Part shown: piece after piece, positions 1 through 8,396 of the stretch
Layout of the letters: each line of letters opens with the position of its first letter
How positions within the stretch are numbered: position 1 is the stretch's first letter
DNA from: DATGZH01 sp035297265
GTDB lineage: Bacteria > Actinomycetota > Acidimicrobiia > Acidimicrobiales > RAAP-2
DNA length: 57,835 nt
Direction: 5' to 3'
Assembly: GCA_035297265.1 (NCBI GenBank)
Contig: DATGZH010000045.1
Span: 1-57,835 of the forward strand
Position numbers and translations under genes: made by a program
The notes under the pieces: model-generated
What the model saw: only the letters and a program-made list of their open reading frames with translations
The model's database searches: none
What the model was told of the DNA's origin: nothing

Positions 1-278
1 CGCTGTTAGCGTGCATCTCGTAAGTGCCCTTCTTGGTCTGGCTTCTGGTTGGCTTCGCAACCGTCAGAATCCCAGGTCGGAAGGGCACGTACGCGGATAC
101 GCGCTGGTCAGGTCATGAGTCCGCGTGAATGATCGGAGCTAATGGATTAAGAGCTGGCCCAAGCTCGTCCACCCAGTTTGTCTTGGTCCCTACATCCAGC
201 TCAGATCTGGTCCTGGGTCTTGGGTGTGATGTTTTGTCCACCCGGTTCGCTCGAATTGAGTAGCGAGGGAGTAGCAAT

Positions 279-969
279 ATGAGCCACGTGAATCCTTCGA
301 CGACCCCAGCTGGTCCCGAGCCAGCAGATGGTGCCGAAGCCTTGCGCAAGTTCGTCTTCGGCGACGTACCCCTGGGCGAATGGAAGCCCCAGGGTGATGG
401 CGAGCCGCTTCCGCCCTGGGATGCTTTTGAGCGGGCCCGACAGTTGGCCCATGGGGGCGAAGTAGGCCCAGCGGCGGACATCTGGTGGCAGATTGCCCTT
501 TCGGAGGGGATCGAGTCCCGTCAGACCCTTCAGGCCTGGCATTTCCTCCGCGAAGCTGGACGCCCACCGCCGGCCGAACTGGCCAAAGTGGTACTGGGCA
601 CGGTCATTGAGATGCCCGTCGATGCTGACCACGATCTCCTCGCTGCGTACCGCGATGGCTCGGCTCGATACCTCAACCCACTCGGGCAATGCCGCCATCA
701 TCGAGGACCGATCGATCATCGAGATCCAGGATGCCATCCAACGCTGGATCGAAGTCGGCGAGGTGATCGTGCAGGTGATCGGCCCCTAGGAAGGCTCGGA
801 GTTCCCCACCCTCGCACTGGGACAGGTTCGCGTCATGATGCTCACTCCGAGCGGACCCCACTTTGGGCAGGGTCCCCTGGCTGCATTGTCGGCAGATCGT
901 GCGGCCGGAGCATTCATCAGCGCCGCAGCCTCCCTCATGACGCTGATCGTCAACCGGATCGTTACCTGA
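279..969 (+). pseudogene. Disrupted hypothetical gene (frameshift plus in-frame TAG)
   Basis: The gene opens with ATG after the purine-rich GAGGGAG and reads well for about 133 codons, to SARYLN near 680. The reading frame then makes sense only one base over, as HSGNAAIIEDRSII, which implies one extra C in the run near 683. The new frame meets an in-frame TAG at 787-789 and then continues as plausible protein (EGSEFPTLALGQVRVM) to TGA at 967-969. Joined, it would be about 229 residues with a sense codon at the TAG. I do not recognise the family. No gene was seen in bases 1-278. The good codon use on both sides of each lesion argues for recent decay or for sequencing errors. Confidence 0.6.
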
Positions 970-1116
970 CCATTCAGCTCATCCCGCCCCAAGACGGCGT
1001 CTGTATGGAGACACACAGTTCACCAAGGTGGCGATCCAAGTTGTGGACGTTCGTGTGGATGCTCGACGGGCCCTCCCCGACAGGTCATGAAGCACCCCCC
1101 AGGTACCATTTCGGGC

Positions 1117-1257
1117 ATGAGGGAGCTGCGGGTGGTCGTCCCGTACGACGTCGCCCAGCGTCTGGCCGAGCGGGCCCGGCGGGAGTGCACGACACCAGGG
1201 CAGCTGGCCACCAAGGCGGTGCGTGCTTCCGTCGGACCGGCCAATGGGGTCATATGA
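1117..1257 (+). CDS. Very small protein, possibly ribbon-helix-helix-like
   Basis: This is a 46-codon frame with a basic, helical composition (MRELRVVVPYDVAQRLAERA). A short strand followed by a helix resembles the N-terminus of small ribbon-helix-helix antitoxins, but this is only a resemblance. A -10-like TACCAT lies seven bases before the ATG, which fits the leaderless pattern seen elsewhere in the window. No toxin partner is obvious next to it. The TA pair at 1561-2247 is on the other strand. Confidence 0.35.
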   Translation: MRELRVVVPYDVAQRLAERARRECTTPGQLATKAVRASVGPANGVI

Positions 1258-1334
1258 AGCCGACCCCGGTTCGTCGGTCTCGGCCGCGGCGCGCGTAGCG
1301 ACATCTCCGAACGCTCTGAAGAGGTGTAGGCGAG

Positions 1335-1493
1335 ATGTCGAAGCCCCAGCCGCACCCCGGTCATGGTCGCAGTCTGGAACTGCCACTAGACGTGCTGCTC
1401 CGGCGGACACGGCCCTTGCCGCCGCATGGTGAGATGGTGATCGACGATCTCACCGCCGATGAAGGGGCAGAGTTTCTCGCCGCTCTGAAGTAA
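1335..1493 (+). CDS. Very small acidic-tailed hypothetical protein
   Basis: This is a 52-residue frame starting ATG just after GAGGTG-like purines and ending TAA. The C-terminal half (VIDDLTADEGAEFLAALK) reads like a real short helical protein tail. I do not recognise it. It follows the 46-residue frame by under 80 bases and may be co-transcribed with it. Both lie in the decayed border region before tRNA-Ser. Confidence 0.35.
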   Translation: MSKPQPHPGHGRSLELPLDVLLRRTRPLPPHGEMVIDDLTADEGAEFLAALK

Positions 1494-1560
1494 TGACGCC
1501 CCCGCCGCCTCGTGGTCCGATCATCAGGGGCGATCTATTGCAAGCAGCTCGACCAGGCGG

Positions 1561-2010
1561 TTAAAGGGTTCGAAAGGAAATGCCGTCGGCCCTGGCGGAG
1601 GCCCGTAAATTCTTCCCAACGTCGTGCTTCGAGACGGCGATGCCGGCGCCAAGCGTGTGAGCCGCAGCCAGTACTTCTACCATCGCGGCGGACATGGCAC
1701 GCCCTCTCGCTCGGTGCCGCTGCTGCAGCTCTGCCATCAGCCAGGAGAGGTCTCGCAGTGGCAATACTTCGATCTCCTCGGGGAGCGCGACGAGTTGTGC
1801 CCGGAATCGTTCCTGAATCTCGACAGGTAGCCCCGCCACGGGCGCCGAGAGCTTGCCCGCCCTAATCGGATCGGCGAACGAGGAGCAAAGCCTGAAGAGC
1901 CACAGTCCCGTCGTTGCTAGGCCGTCAGATGCCAGGCCGTCGAGGTCCGACGAGCGTCTAGCCGTCAGGACGTCGCGGAGAAGGTGGTCGTCGACGACGA
2001 ATGAGGCCAC
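1561..2010 (-). CDS. Probable PIN-like toxin of a type II toxin-antitoxin pair
   Basis: The 149-residue protein begins with GTG directly abutting the antitoxin TGA (TGAGTG), so translation is probably coupled. The N-terminal strand with acidic residues (FVVDDHLLRDVL) and the C-terminal segment GIAVSKHDVGKNL fit a compact PIN-type RNase layout, although not all four acidic residues can be assigned with certainty. The toxin role rests on the upstream AbrB-type partner and the operator. If it is a PIN ribonuclease it would cleave RNA when the antitoxin is lost. It sits on the border of the tRNA-Ser accessory region, which is typical of mobile TA modules. Confidence 0.6.
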   Translation of the reverse strand: MASFVVDDHLLRDVLTARRSSDLDGLASDGLATTGLWLFRLCSSFADPIRAGKLSAPVAGLPVEIQERFRAQLVALPEEIEVLPLRDLSWLMAELQQRHRARGRAMSAAMVEVLAAAHTLGAGIAVSKHDVGKNLRASARADGISFRTL

Positions 2011-2247
2011 TCAGGTTGTAGCCAGGTCCGGGTCGTCTAGGCCCTGCACGAACCGACGGTGATCCTCGGCGCTAAGAGCCTGGGCGAGGAGCTTGTGGCG
2101 GCCACCGGGCGGAAGCAGGACCACTGCATCACCCAGATCCACAACCGTGACACGCCCCCCGTTGTCGAGCCCCCATCGATGGCGCACAGCCGCCGGGACC
2201 GACATCTGTCCGCTCGTTGAAACGAGAAACTCAGCTGTCTTTGCCAT
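2011..2247 (-). CDS. AbrB/SpoVT-family antitoxin
   Basis: This 78-residue protein begins MAKTAEFLVSTSGQMSVPAA. The pattern (S/T)xxGQ(M/I)xxPxxxRxxxGL of AbrB swapped-hairpin DNA-binding domains is clear, followed by a short C-terminal toxin-binding tail. The ATG at 2247 is preferred over an upstream in-frame start because GGAGG stands just before it and the family starts there. It would bind and neutralise the downstream PIN-like protein and repress its own promoter, which carries an 8-bp inverted repeat (2263-2289). Confidence 0.75.
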   Translation of the reverse strand: MAKTAEFLVSTSGQMSVPAAVRHRWGLDNGGRVTVVDLGDAVVLLPPGGRHKLLAQALSAEDHRRFVQGLDDPDLATT

Positions 2248-2262
2248 GATGGCCTCCAGCCT

Positions 2263-2289
2263 ACTTGGTAAGCTACGATCATACCAAGT
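2263..2289 (-). promoter_or_regulatory. Autoregulatory operator and -10 of the TA pair
   Basis: A perfect 8-bp inverted repeat, ACTTGGTA and TACCAAGT, is separated by 11 bases. A consensus -10, TATGAT on the minus strand (2278-2283), lies inside it. This position just upstream of the antitoxin start is what an AbrB-type autorepressor site should look like. Confidence 0.6.
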
Positions 2290-2324
2290 GCCCCCCGAAG
2301 ATCGACTCACCGTCGGACGCTGAA

Positions 2325-2633
2325 CTATCCCCGATCACGGGCACCGTGATCAGCGGGATCGGTAATGGAAGACCCGGCCGCTGTCCACGTCGGTGAAACC
2401 CTTCGGGAAGAGGCCAACAGCCGACACCGGGCGAGCAGTTCCTCCAGGGTGCCGGTGCTGAGTGTGACCCGTCCCTGGTGCGCCTGGCTCACGAGCTTGG
2501 CCGCGGCACGCTGGGCGTCCCGACGGCCCCTCTGGACGGTCGTGCTGGCGTCGGCGTAGCGACCGGGGTTGCGGCCGAGGCTCACCCTCACCTGCCAAAC
2601 GCCTGGAGAGCGCTCACGTAAGCTGCCGCGCAC
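2325..2633 (-). pseudogene. Integrase N-terminal stump (tyrosine recombinase)
   Basis: The first 65-70 residues (MRGSLRERSPGVWQVRVSLG, then basic YADASTTVQRGRRDAQRAAA and LEELLAR) match the AP2-like arm-binding N-terminal domain of actinobacterial phage-type integrases. After LEELLAR the sequence stops looking like an integrase and ends within 35 residues. The core-binding and catalytic domains are missing. It lies 53 bases upstream of tRNA-Ser(GCT) and reads away from it, so it is likely a scar of an element once integrated near this tRNA. Confidence 0.6.
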
Positions 2634-2686
2634 GGGACAGAGTCTCGATTATGGACAAGGGCCCATGATCAAGGACAAAAGCCCAG

Positions 2687-2775
2687 GGAGAGGTGCGAGA
2701 GCGGCCGAATCGGACTCACTGCTAATGAGTTGACTGGGGGAACCCGGTCCGAGGGTTCAAATCCCTCCCTCTCCG
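2687..2775 (+). tRNA. tRNA-Ser(GCT)
   Basis: It folds as a class II tRNA. The acceptor GGAGAGG pairs with CCTCTCC, the anticodon stem ACTCA/TGAGT carries loop CTGCTAA with anticodon GCT at 2721-2723, a long variable arm follows, and the T arm is GAGGG-TTCAAAT-CCCTC. The discriminator base is G, as expected for serine. No CCA is encoded. Confidence 0.95.
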
Positions 2776-2849
2776 CTGTCGGAAAGCAGGGCCGTTCGAG
2801 GCCCACACCCCGGGGTCCCGGGGGCCGGACGTCTTTGAAAGGCGGATCC

Positions 2850-4217
2850 GTGAAGCCGAGAGTCCCCCTCCTCCGGGACGGAGGCACGGGCCGCTACTGG
2901 CTCCACACCCTGGGTTGCCCGAAGAACCAGGTCGACTCGGACAAGCTGCGCGGACTGCTCTCGGCCGACGGCTTCGCCCCGGCCGACACGCCCGGCGACG
3001 CCGACCTCGTGGTCGTCAACACGTGCGCCTTCATCGAGGCGGCCCGCCAGGAGTCGATCGAGGCCGTGCTCGAGCTCTCGGCGGCCCGTCGACCGGGAGC
3101 GCAACTGGTGGTGACGGGCTGCCTCGCCGAGCGCTACGCCGACGAGCTGGCCGAGGCCCTGCCCGAGGTCGACCGGGTGGCCGGTTTCGGGCAACCGCTG
3201 GCCGATCCGGACGCCTCGCCCGTCGCGGTCTCCTTCGGACGACGACCGGCGAGGACGACCGCCGGTGGGTTCGACCTGCTCGAGCTGCCCCGCCCAGCCA
3301 CTGGCGCGCCTTGGTCCTACGTGAAGGTGGCCGAAGGGTGTGACCGGATCTGCGGGTTCTGTGCCATCCCGTCCTTCCGGGGCCGACAGCGGTCGCGGAG
3401 TTTCGACGACGTGTTGGCCGAGGTGGCGGTGCTCGCCGAGGGAGGGGCGCGCGAGGTGGTCCTCGTGGCCCAGGACCTCGCCTCCTACGGACGCGACCGC
3501 GGCGCCCGCGGTCGACGTCACGACGCCGGCACGCCGATCGTCGAGCTCACGCGGGCGGTGGCCGAGCTCGTGGCCCGCACCCGCCTGCTCTACCTCTACC
3601 CGTCGGGCCTGACCGACGAGCTCGTTGACGCCGTGCTGTCGACCGGTGTGCCCTACTTCGACCTCTCGCTCCAGCACGTCTCGCGCCCGCTCCTCACCGG
3701 GATGCGCCGCTGGGGCGACGGCGGGCGGTTCCTCCGCCGCATCGACGAGATCCGCCGCCGCGAGCCGGCGGCGACCTTCCGTTCGTCGTTCATCCTGGGT
3801 TACCCCGGTGAGACCGAGGAAGACCACGACCAGCTCTTGGCCTTCCTCGCCGAGGCCGAGCTCGACTGGGCCGGGTTCTTCCCGTTCTCCCCCGAGGACG
3901 GCACGCACGCCGTTGGCCTGGACGACCAGGTGCCGACGAATCTCGCCCTCGAGCGCCTACGGGAGTGCACCGAGCTGCAGGACGCCGTCACCGCCCGCCG
4001 GCGCGACGCGATGGTGGGACGTGGCCTCGAGGTCCTCGTCGACCGGGCCGGTGTCGCCCGGTCGGTGCACGAGGCCCCCGAGATCGATGGGGTCGTCAAG
4101 GTGCCGGCCGAGCTCCCGGCGGGCGGGTTCGTCGAGGTGGTCGTCACCGAGGCCCTCGGGCCCGACCTCGTAGCCGTGCCGGTTGGAGCCCCCGTGCCGG
4201 CCAGGACGCCCTCGTGA
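2850..4217 (+). CDS. rimO: Ribosomal protein S12 methylthiotransferase RimO
   Basis: This radical-SAM methylthiotransferase modifies an aspartate of ribosomal protein S12. The 455-residue protein has the N-terminal MTTase domain with its cysteines (LGCPKNQVDSD at about 23, VVNTCAF, VVTGCLAE). The radical-SAM cluster C-x3-C-x2-C is at 164, 168 and 171 (CDRICGFC), and a C-terminal TRAM-like domain follows. The LGCPKN start and SLQHVS region distinguish RimO from MiaB. GTG at 2850 is chosen because GAAAGGCGG precedes it and an earlier start would run into tRNA-Ser. Its stop overlaps the pgsA start. Confidence 0.93.
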   Translation: MKPRVPLLRDGGTGRYWLHTLGCPKNQVDSDKLRGLLSADGFAPADTPGDADLVVVNTCAFIEAARQESIEAVLELSAARRPGAQLVVTGCLAERYADELAEALPEVDRVAGFGQPLADPDASPVAVSFGRRPARTTAGGFDLLELPRPATGAPWSYVKVAEGCDRICGFCAIPSFRGRQRSRSFDDVLAEVAVLAEGGAREVVLVAQDLASYGRDRGARGRRHDAGTPIVELTRAVAELVARTRLLYLYPSGLTDELVDAVLSTGVPYFDLSLQHVSRPLLTGMRRWGDGGRFLRRIDEIRRREPAATFRSSFILGYPGETEEDHDQLLAFLAEAELDWAGFFPFSPEDGTHAVGLDDQVPTNLALERLRECTELQDAVTARRRDAMVGRGLEVLVDRAGVARSVHEAPEIDGVVKVPAELPAGGFVEVVVTEALGPDLVAVPVGAPVPARTPS

Positions 4218-4780
4218 CCGAAACGGCCGGGCCGAGCTTCGGCCCCTCGGCCCTCGTCACGCCGGCCAACGCACTGACCGCGGCCCGGCTGCTCGCCACG
4301 CCGATCTTCGTGGCGATGATCATCGTGCAGGGCGCCACCTGGGCCACGGCCGTCGTGGGGACGCTCGTGGCCGGGAGCGACGGCATCGACGGCTGGCTCG
4401 CCCGCCGGCAGGGCACCACCCGGTCGGGCGCGTTCCTCGACCCGCTGGCCGACAAGGTGGTGGTCCTCGGCGCCCTCTTCGCCCTGGCCTCCCAGGGTGT
4501 CCTCTCCTGGTGGCCGGTGGCGCTGATTAGCGTCCGCGAGGTCGGGATCACCGCCTACCGCGCCTGGGCCGGCCGGCGGGGCGTGTCGATCCCCGCCCGC
4601 CCGTCGGCCAAGGTGAAGACGATCGTCCAGGACCTGGCCATCGCCACGTGCCTCCTCCCGCCGCTCGCCCCCTACGACACGCTGCACACCGTGGCCATCT
4701 GGGTGGCCACGGCGTTCACGCTCGTGACCGGGGCCGAGTACCTGCTGGACGGGCGACGGGCGCTCCGGACGACCAGCTGA
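4214..4780 (+). CDS. pgsA: CDP-diacylglycerol-glycerol-3-phosphate phosphatidyltransferase (PgsA)
   Basis: This membrane enzyme makes phosphatidylglycerol phosphate from CDP-diacylglycerol and glycerol-3-phosphate. The 188-residue protein carries the CDP-alcohol phosphatidyltransferase signature at about 56-80 (DGWLAR ... GAFLDPLAD) among several hydrophobic helices. The gap between AR and G is seven residues, where I would expect eight from E. coli PgsA. GTG at 4214 overlaps the rimO TGA (GTGA), so the two are translationally coupled. The order rimO-pgsA-cinA is common in actinobacteria. The exact alcohol substrate is inferred from context. Confidence 0.85.
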   Translation: MTETAGPSFGPSALVTPANALTAARLLATPIFVAMIIVQGATWATAVVGTLVAGSDGIDGWLARRQGTTRSGAFLDPLADKVVVLGALFALASQGVLSWWPVALISVREVGITAYRAWAGRRGVSIPARPSAKVKTIVQDLAIATCLLPPLAPYDTLHTVAIWVATAFTLVTGAEYLLDGRRALRTTS

Positions 4781-4796
4781 ACGAGGAGGCGACGCG

Positions 4797-6089
4797 GTGA
4801 GAGTGGAGATCGTGGCGGTCGGCACAGAGCTCCTCCTCGGCCAGATCGCCGACACCAACTCGGCCTGGATGGGCGAGCAGCTGGCGGCGGCCGGTATCGA
4901 CTCGCACTTCCACCAGGCGGTCGGGGACAACCAGGCCCGTATCGTGCTCGCCCTGCGCACGGCGCTCGCCCGCGGCGACGCCGTCATCGTGTGCGGTGGC
5001 CTCGGACCGACCCAGGACGACATCACCCGCGAGGCCATCGCCGAGGTCATGAACGTGGCGCTCCACCGGGACGAGGTCATCGCCGCCCGCATCGCCGCGT
5101 TCTTCGGCGATCGCCAGCGGGAGATGACCGAGAACAACCTCCGGCAGGCCGACGTGCCGGAAGGCGCGATCGCCATCGACCAGGTCCAGGGGACGGCACC
5201 CGGGCTCATCTGCCCGCTCGGGGCCAAGGTCTTGTACGCGGTGCCGGGTGTGCCCCACGAGATGGCCGAGATGTTCGAGCGGGGCATCCTCCCCGACCTC
5301 CGTCGGCGGAGCGCCGAAGCTGGCGAGGAGGCCGTCATCGTCAGCCGGGTGCTCCGTACGTGGGGGACGAGCGAGTCGGCGCTGGCCGCCGCCCTGCAGG
5401 ACCGCTTCGAGCTGCTCGACCGGCCGGCGGCCGGCCCGGGCACGGTCACCATCGCCTTCCTGGCGAGCGGTATCGAGGGGATCAAGGTGCGGCTCACGGC
5501 GCGGGCCGGCAACGGCTCCGAGGTGACGAAGCTGCTCGATGCCGAGGAGCAGGAGGTCCGCCGGGTGCTCGCCGAACGGCTCGGTGACATCGTCTTCGGC
5601 CTCGACGACACGAGCATGGAGCAGGCGGTGGCCGACCTCGTCGTGGAGCAACGCCTCACCCTCGGCTTGGCCGAATCGATGACGGGCGGCCTCATCGCCT
5701 CCCGTCTCGTGAGCGTGCCCGGGGCCAGCACCTGGTTCCGCGGCGCGGTGGTGAGCTACGCCTCGGAGGTGAAGTTCTCGCTCCTCGGCGTGGCACCAGG
5801 TCCGGTGGTGGCCGCCACGGCGGCCGAGCAGATGGCCGAAGGCGCCCGCCGCGTGCTCGGGGCCGACGTGGCGTTGGCCATCACCGGGGTGGCCGGGCCG
5901 GACGAGCAGGACGGCCAACCGGTCGGCACGGTGTTCGTGGCCCTCGCACTGCCCGAGCGGCCCGTCGACGTCCGGGAGATCCACCTGCCCGGGGACCGTG
6001 AGCGGATCAGGCAGTACTCGACGATCTCGGCGCTCGACGTCCTGCGGCGGGCGCTCCTCGAGCGGGCAGGCTCAGGACGGGCTGGCTAA
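4797..6089 (+). CDS. cinA: CinA family protein (competence/damage-inducible, NMN deamidase-type)
   Basis: The 430-residue protein has two domains. The N-terminal MoCF-like domain begins VEIVAVGTELLLGQIADTN and contains GGLGPTQDD. The C-terminal CinA/PncC-type amidohydrolase domain contains LGLAESMTGG, VVSYASEVK and AITGVAGPD. CinA proteins act on pyridine nucleotides (NMN deamidation, ADP-ribose pyrophosphatase activity) and are often linked to recA. GAGGAGG stands just before the GTG start. The 3' end overlaps the convergent SGNH gene by 18 bases. Confidence 0.92.
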   Translation: MRVEIVAVGTELLLGQIADTNSAWMGEQLAAAGIDSHFHQAVGDNQARIVLALRTALARGDAVIVCGGLGPTQDDITREAIAEVMNVALHRDEVIAARIAAFFGDRQREMTENNLRQADVPEGAIAIDQVQGTAPGLICPLGAKVLYAVPGVPHEMAEMFERGILPDLRRRSAEAGEEAVIVSRVLRTWGTSESALAAALQDRFELLDRPAAGPGTVTIAFLASGIEGIKVRLTARAGNGSEVTKLLDAEEQEVRRVLAERLGDIVFGLDDTSMEQAVADLVVEQRLTLGLAESMTGGLIASRLVSVPGASTWFRGAVVSYASEVKFSLLGVAPGPVVAATAAEQMAEGARRVLGADVALAITGVAGPDEQDGQPVGTVFVALALPERPVDVREIHLPGDRERIRQYSTISALDVLRRALLERAGSGRAG

Positions 6090-7037
6090 GGCGCGCAGGC
6101 GGAGGGCCCGCGGGAGTGACAGGCGGACGACGGTCGAGAGCACGACCGGCTGGACGAGCTCGCCGCCGGCGATCGAGATGTGGATCCTGTCGGACCACCT
6201 GACGACGACGCCGTCCACCGTCGTGGCGAACTTGCCGTGCGGATCGAGGAGGGCGTTCAGGTCGACAACGGTGGCCGTTTTCGGTCGGAGCCGGGCCGCC
6301 GCCTTCACGTCGGCGTTGTAGGCGTCGGCCCGGGCCGGATCGTTCTCCGGGAAGGGGACGGTCTGGCCGGGGGGGAGGACCGGGTCCACGTAGGGCATCG
6401 TGAACAGGATCACCTTGGCCCCGGTCGACGAGAGCACGTCGATCGCCTGGTCGAGCTCGGCCACGAGGTGGGCGTCCCAGGCCGGCTCACCGACGTGGAC
6501 CCATTGGCCGCCGAAGAGGTGGTCGACCGCCTCCCAGCGCCCGAGAAGGAGGCCGACCACGGCCGGCCGGTACCGCGCCACGAGCTGGTGCCAGGCCAGC
6601 GTCCAGGTGGGACAGCCCGGCGTGGCCGGCCCCGGCTTGCCCGAGATCATGACCGGGAGCGTCGGATCGAGGTCGCACCCGAGCTTGGCCCGGTCGATGA
6701 CCGACACGCCGAAGTGCTTCACCGAGTCCAGGCTGAGGCCCTGGCCGAGGGTGAGGGAGATGGAATCGCCCAGCAGCAGGAACCGCAGCGGGTGGGTGCT
6801 GTAGGCGTCGAGGGCGGCGAGCTGGCCCCGCTCGGTGGACGACAGCCCGGAGGGTGCCCCGAGCGTGGCCGCCTGCTCCGGGCCGGGCGCCTTCGGTCCG
6901 GCGGCGCCGCCGGCGACCGCCGCCGGCCCCGTCACGAGACCGACCGCGAGCAGCCCGAGGAGGACCCCACGGGGAAACCGCCGCGCCGGTCCCCGACCGT
7001 GACGTCGCCACCTGTCCCCCCGGCTCCCGCGAGCCAA
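6072..7037 (-). CDS. Secreted or membrane-anchored SGNH-family hydrolase
   Basis: The 321-residue protein has a basic N-terminus, then a hydrophobic segment (VLLGLLAVGLVTGPAAVAGG) acting as signal peptide or anchor. The SGNH block I is LLLGDSISLTLG at about 87-98 with the nucleophile serine. A C-terminal WSDRIHISIAGG supplies the Asp and His of the catalytic triad. Such domains are esterases or O-acyl hydrolases on cell-envelope polymers and resemble the C-terminal domain of OafA-type acyltransferases. The substrate is unknown. The start is TTG with GGAGG upstream. Confidence 0.75.
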   Translation of the reverse strand: MARGSRGDRWRRHGRGPARRFPRGVLLGLLAVGLVTGPAAVAGGAAGPKAPGPEQAATLGAPSGLSSTERGQLAALDAYSTHPLRFLLLGDSISLTLGQGLSLDSVKHFGVSVIDRAKLGCDLDPTLPVMISGKPGPATPGCPTWTLAWHQLVARYRPAVVGLLLGRWEAVDHLFGGQWVHVGEPAWDAHLVAELDQAIDVLSSTGAKVILFTMPYVDPVLPPGQTVPFPENDPARADAYNADVKAAARLRPKTATVVDLNALLDPHGKFATTVDGVVVRWSDRIHISIAGGELVQPVVLSTVVRLSLPRALRLRALASPS

Positions 7038-7131
7038 CGATGTCGCCTCCTCGAGTGGTCGCGACGACCGCCGCCCAGCCCGTGAGTCGGTGGTCGGGGA
7101 CCCACTCTAGGCCGGCGAGGGACAATGGCCC

Positions 7132-8052
7132 GTGGTCGCCGCGGCGCAGTTCGACGAGTACCTCGTGGTGGACTGGAGTGCCCGCTCGACACCGTCGACC
7201 GGTCGCGACACGGTCTGGGTGGCCCACGGGCAACGGGTCGGCGCCCGCCTCGACCTCAGCACCGAGAACCCCCCGACGAGGGCGGAGGGGATGGATCGTG
7301 TCGCCGCCATCCTCGACCGGGCACTGCGGTCCGGTCGCCGGGTCCTCCTCGGCTTCGACTTCTCGTTCGGCTACCCGGCCGGGTTCGCCGAGGTCACCGC
7401 CGGGCTCACGTCGGCCGGACGGCCGCCCTGGCGGCGCACCTGGGAGCTCCTCGCGGCGCGGGTCGAGGACCGACCGGACAACACCAACAACCGCTTCGAG
7501 GCGGCCGACAAGCTGAACGAGGCCACGGGAACCCGGTTGTTCTGGGGCCGGCCCCGGGGCCGACTGGACGGGCTGCGATCGCTGTCGGCCACGACCGAGG
7601 TCCCGGCCCACCTGCGGCCGAACCCCAGCGCGGCGCTGCGGCGGGCCGAGCAGGCCGCCGGTCGGGGCATCCGGTCGTCGTGGCAGCTCTACGGCCGTGG
7701 TTCGGTGGGCGGCCAGACTCTCGTCGGGCTGCCAGCGCTCCGGGCGCTCGTCGACGGTCGGCCCGAGGCGCTCGCCGTCTGGCCGTTCGACACCGGGTTC
7801 TCACCCGAGCCGGCCTTCCGGGGCCGGCCGGCGCCGGTCGTCGTGGCCGAGGTGTGGCCGAGCGCCTTTTCGGCCGACCCGGGTGGGTCGGTGCGCGACG
7901 AAGGCCAGGTGCTGGGCACGGTCCGGGCCATCGCCGATCGCGACGCCCGCGGCCTCGGCGGGTGGTTCGACCCCCCGACGGTGGCCGCCCTCAAACCCGA
8001 GGGCCGGCTCGCCGTCGAAGCCGAGGAGGGGTGGATCCTCGGCGTCACCTGA
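7132..8052 (+). CDS. Conserved hypothetical protein with RNase H-like look
   Basis: This is a 306-residue soluble protein. Features that look conserved are EYLVVDWSARS near the start, FDFSFGYPAGF at about 81-91, DNTNNRFEAADKLN and VVVAEVWPSAF. An early acidic strand and a second DF..SFGYP motif recall DUF429-like RNase H-fold proteins, but I cannot assign a catalytic set. The GTG start has a weak -10 (GACAAT) five bases upstream. It stands alone between two minus-strand genes and could be a nuclease-fold protein of unknown function. Confidence 0.6.
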   Translation: MVAAAQFDEYLVVDWSARSTPSTGRDTVWVAHGQRVGARLDLSTENPPTRAEGMDRVAAILDRALRSGRRVLLGFDFSFGYPAGFAEVTAGLTSAGRPPWRRTWELLAARVEDRPDNTNNRFEAADKLNEATGTRLFWGRPRGRLDGLRSLSATTEVPAHLRPNPSAALRRAEQAAGRGIRSSWQLYGRGSVGGQTLVGLPALRALVDGRPEALAVWPFDTGFSPEPAFRGRPAPVVVAEVWPSAFSADPGGSVRDEGQVLGTVRAIADRDARGLGGWFDPPTVAALKPEGRLAVEAEEGWILGVT

Positions 8053-8072
8053 CGCCCGTGGACGGGCGGACC

Positions 8073-8330
8073 TCAGTGCCTGCGGGAGCCGGGCGAGGGG
8101 CGCCGTCGGCGTTTGCCCCCCTTCTCGAGCAGCGACAGCGGATCGACGCCGAGTTGCTCGGCCAGCCGCTCGACCGTCCGGAGCGAAGGGTTGCGTTCGC
8201 CGCGCTCGAGCGAGCCGATGTAGGTGCGGTGGACCCCCAGGTAGTCGGCCATGGCCTCCTGGCTCAACCCCTTCGCCTCCCGGTAGGCCAACAGATTGCG
8301 CCCGAACCGGATCTGCAGGTCGCCCTCCAC
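8073..8330 (-). CDS. Small XRE-family transcriptional regulator
   Basis: The 85-residue protein is essentially one Cro/C1 helix-turn-helix (LLAYREAKGLSQEAMADYLG, then TYIGSLERGERNPSLRTVERLAE) with a basic RRRR tail. It probably represses its own promoter, since a nested palindrome lies 20-55 bases upstream of the GTG. In many actinobacteria a regulator of this fold (ClgR) lies between cinA and recA. This one is shorter and on the opposite strand, so I do not call it ClgR. Confidence 0.82.
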   Translation of the reverse strand: MEGDLQIRFGRNLLAYREAKGLSQEAMADYLGVHRTYIGSLERGERNPSLRTVERLAEQLGVDPLSLLEKGGKRRRRPSPGSRRH

Positions 8331-8350
8331 CGGGCCCTACCCTGCTCAAA

Positions 8351-8384
8351 CGCTACTTTTGCGTCTACAGACTGATAAGTAGCG
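8351..8384 (-). promoter_or_regulatory. Nested palindromic operator upstream of the XRE gene
   Basis: CGCTACTT at 8351-8358 and AAGTAGCG at 8377-8384 form an 8-bp inverted repeat. A smaller palindrome GTCTACAGAC (8363-8372) is centred inside it. The location between the XRE gene and its upstream neighbour suits an autoregulatory site. Confidence 0.4.
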
Positions 8385-8396
8385 GCGTCCCCGTCC

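Noticed and set aside
2757..5984. Long minus-strand open frames opposite rimO, pgsA and cinA
   Set aside because: They are GC-rich shadows of three clearly recognised plus-strand genes. Their translations are low-complexity Arg/Pro/Ser without any domain.
8073..8330. XRE gene as the ClgR protease regulator
   Set aside because: It is shorter than ClgR, lies on the opposite strand to recA, and lacks the typical ClgR helix sequence.
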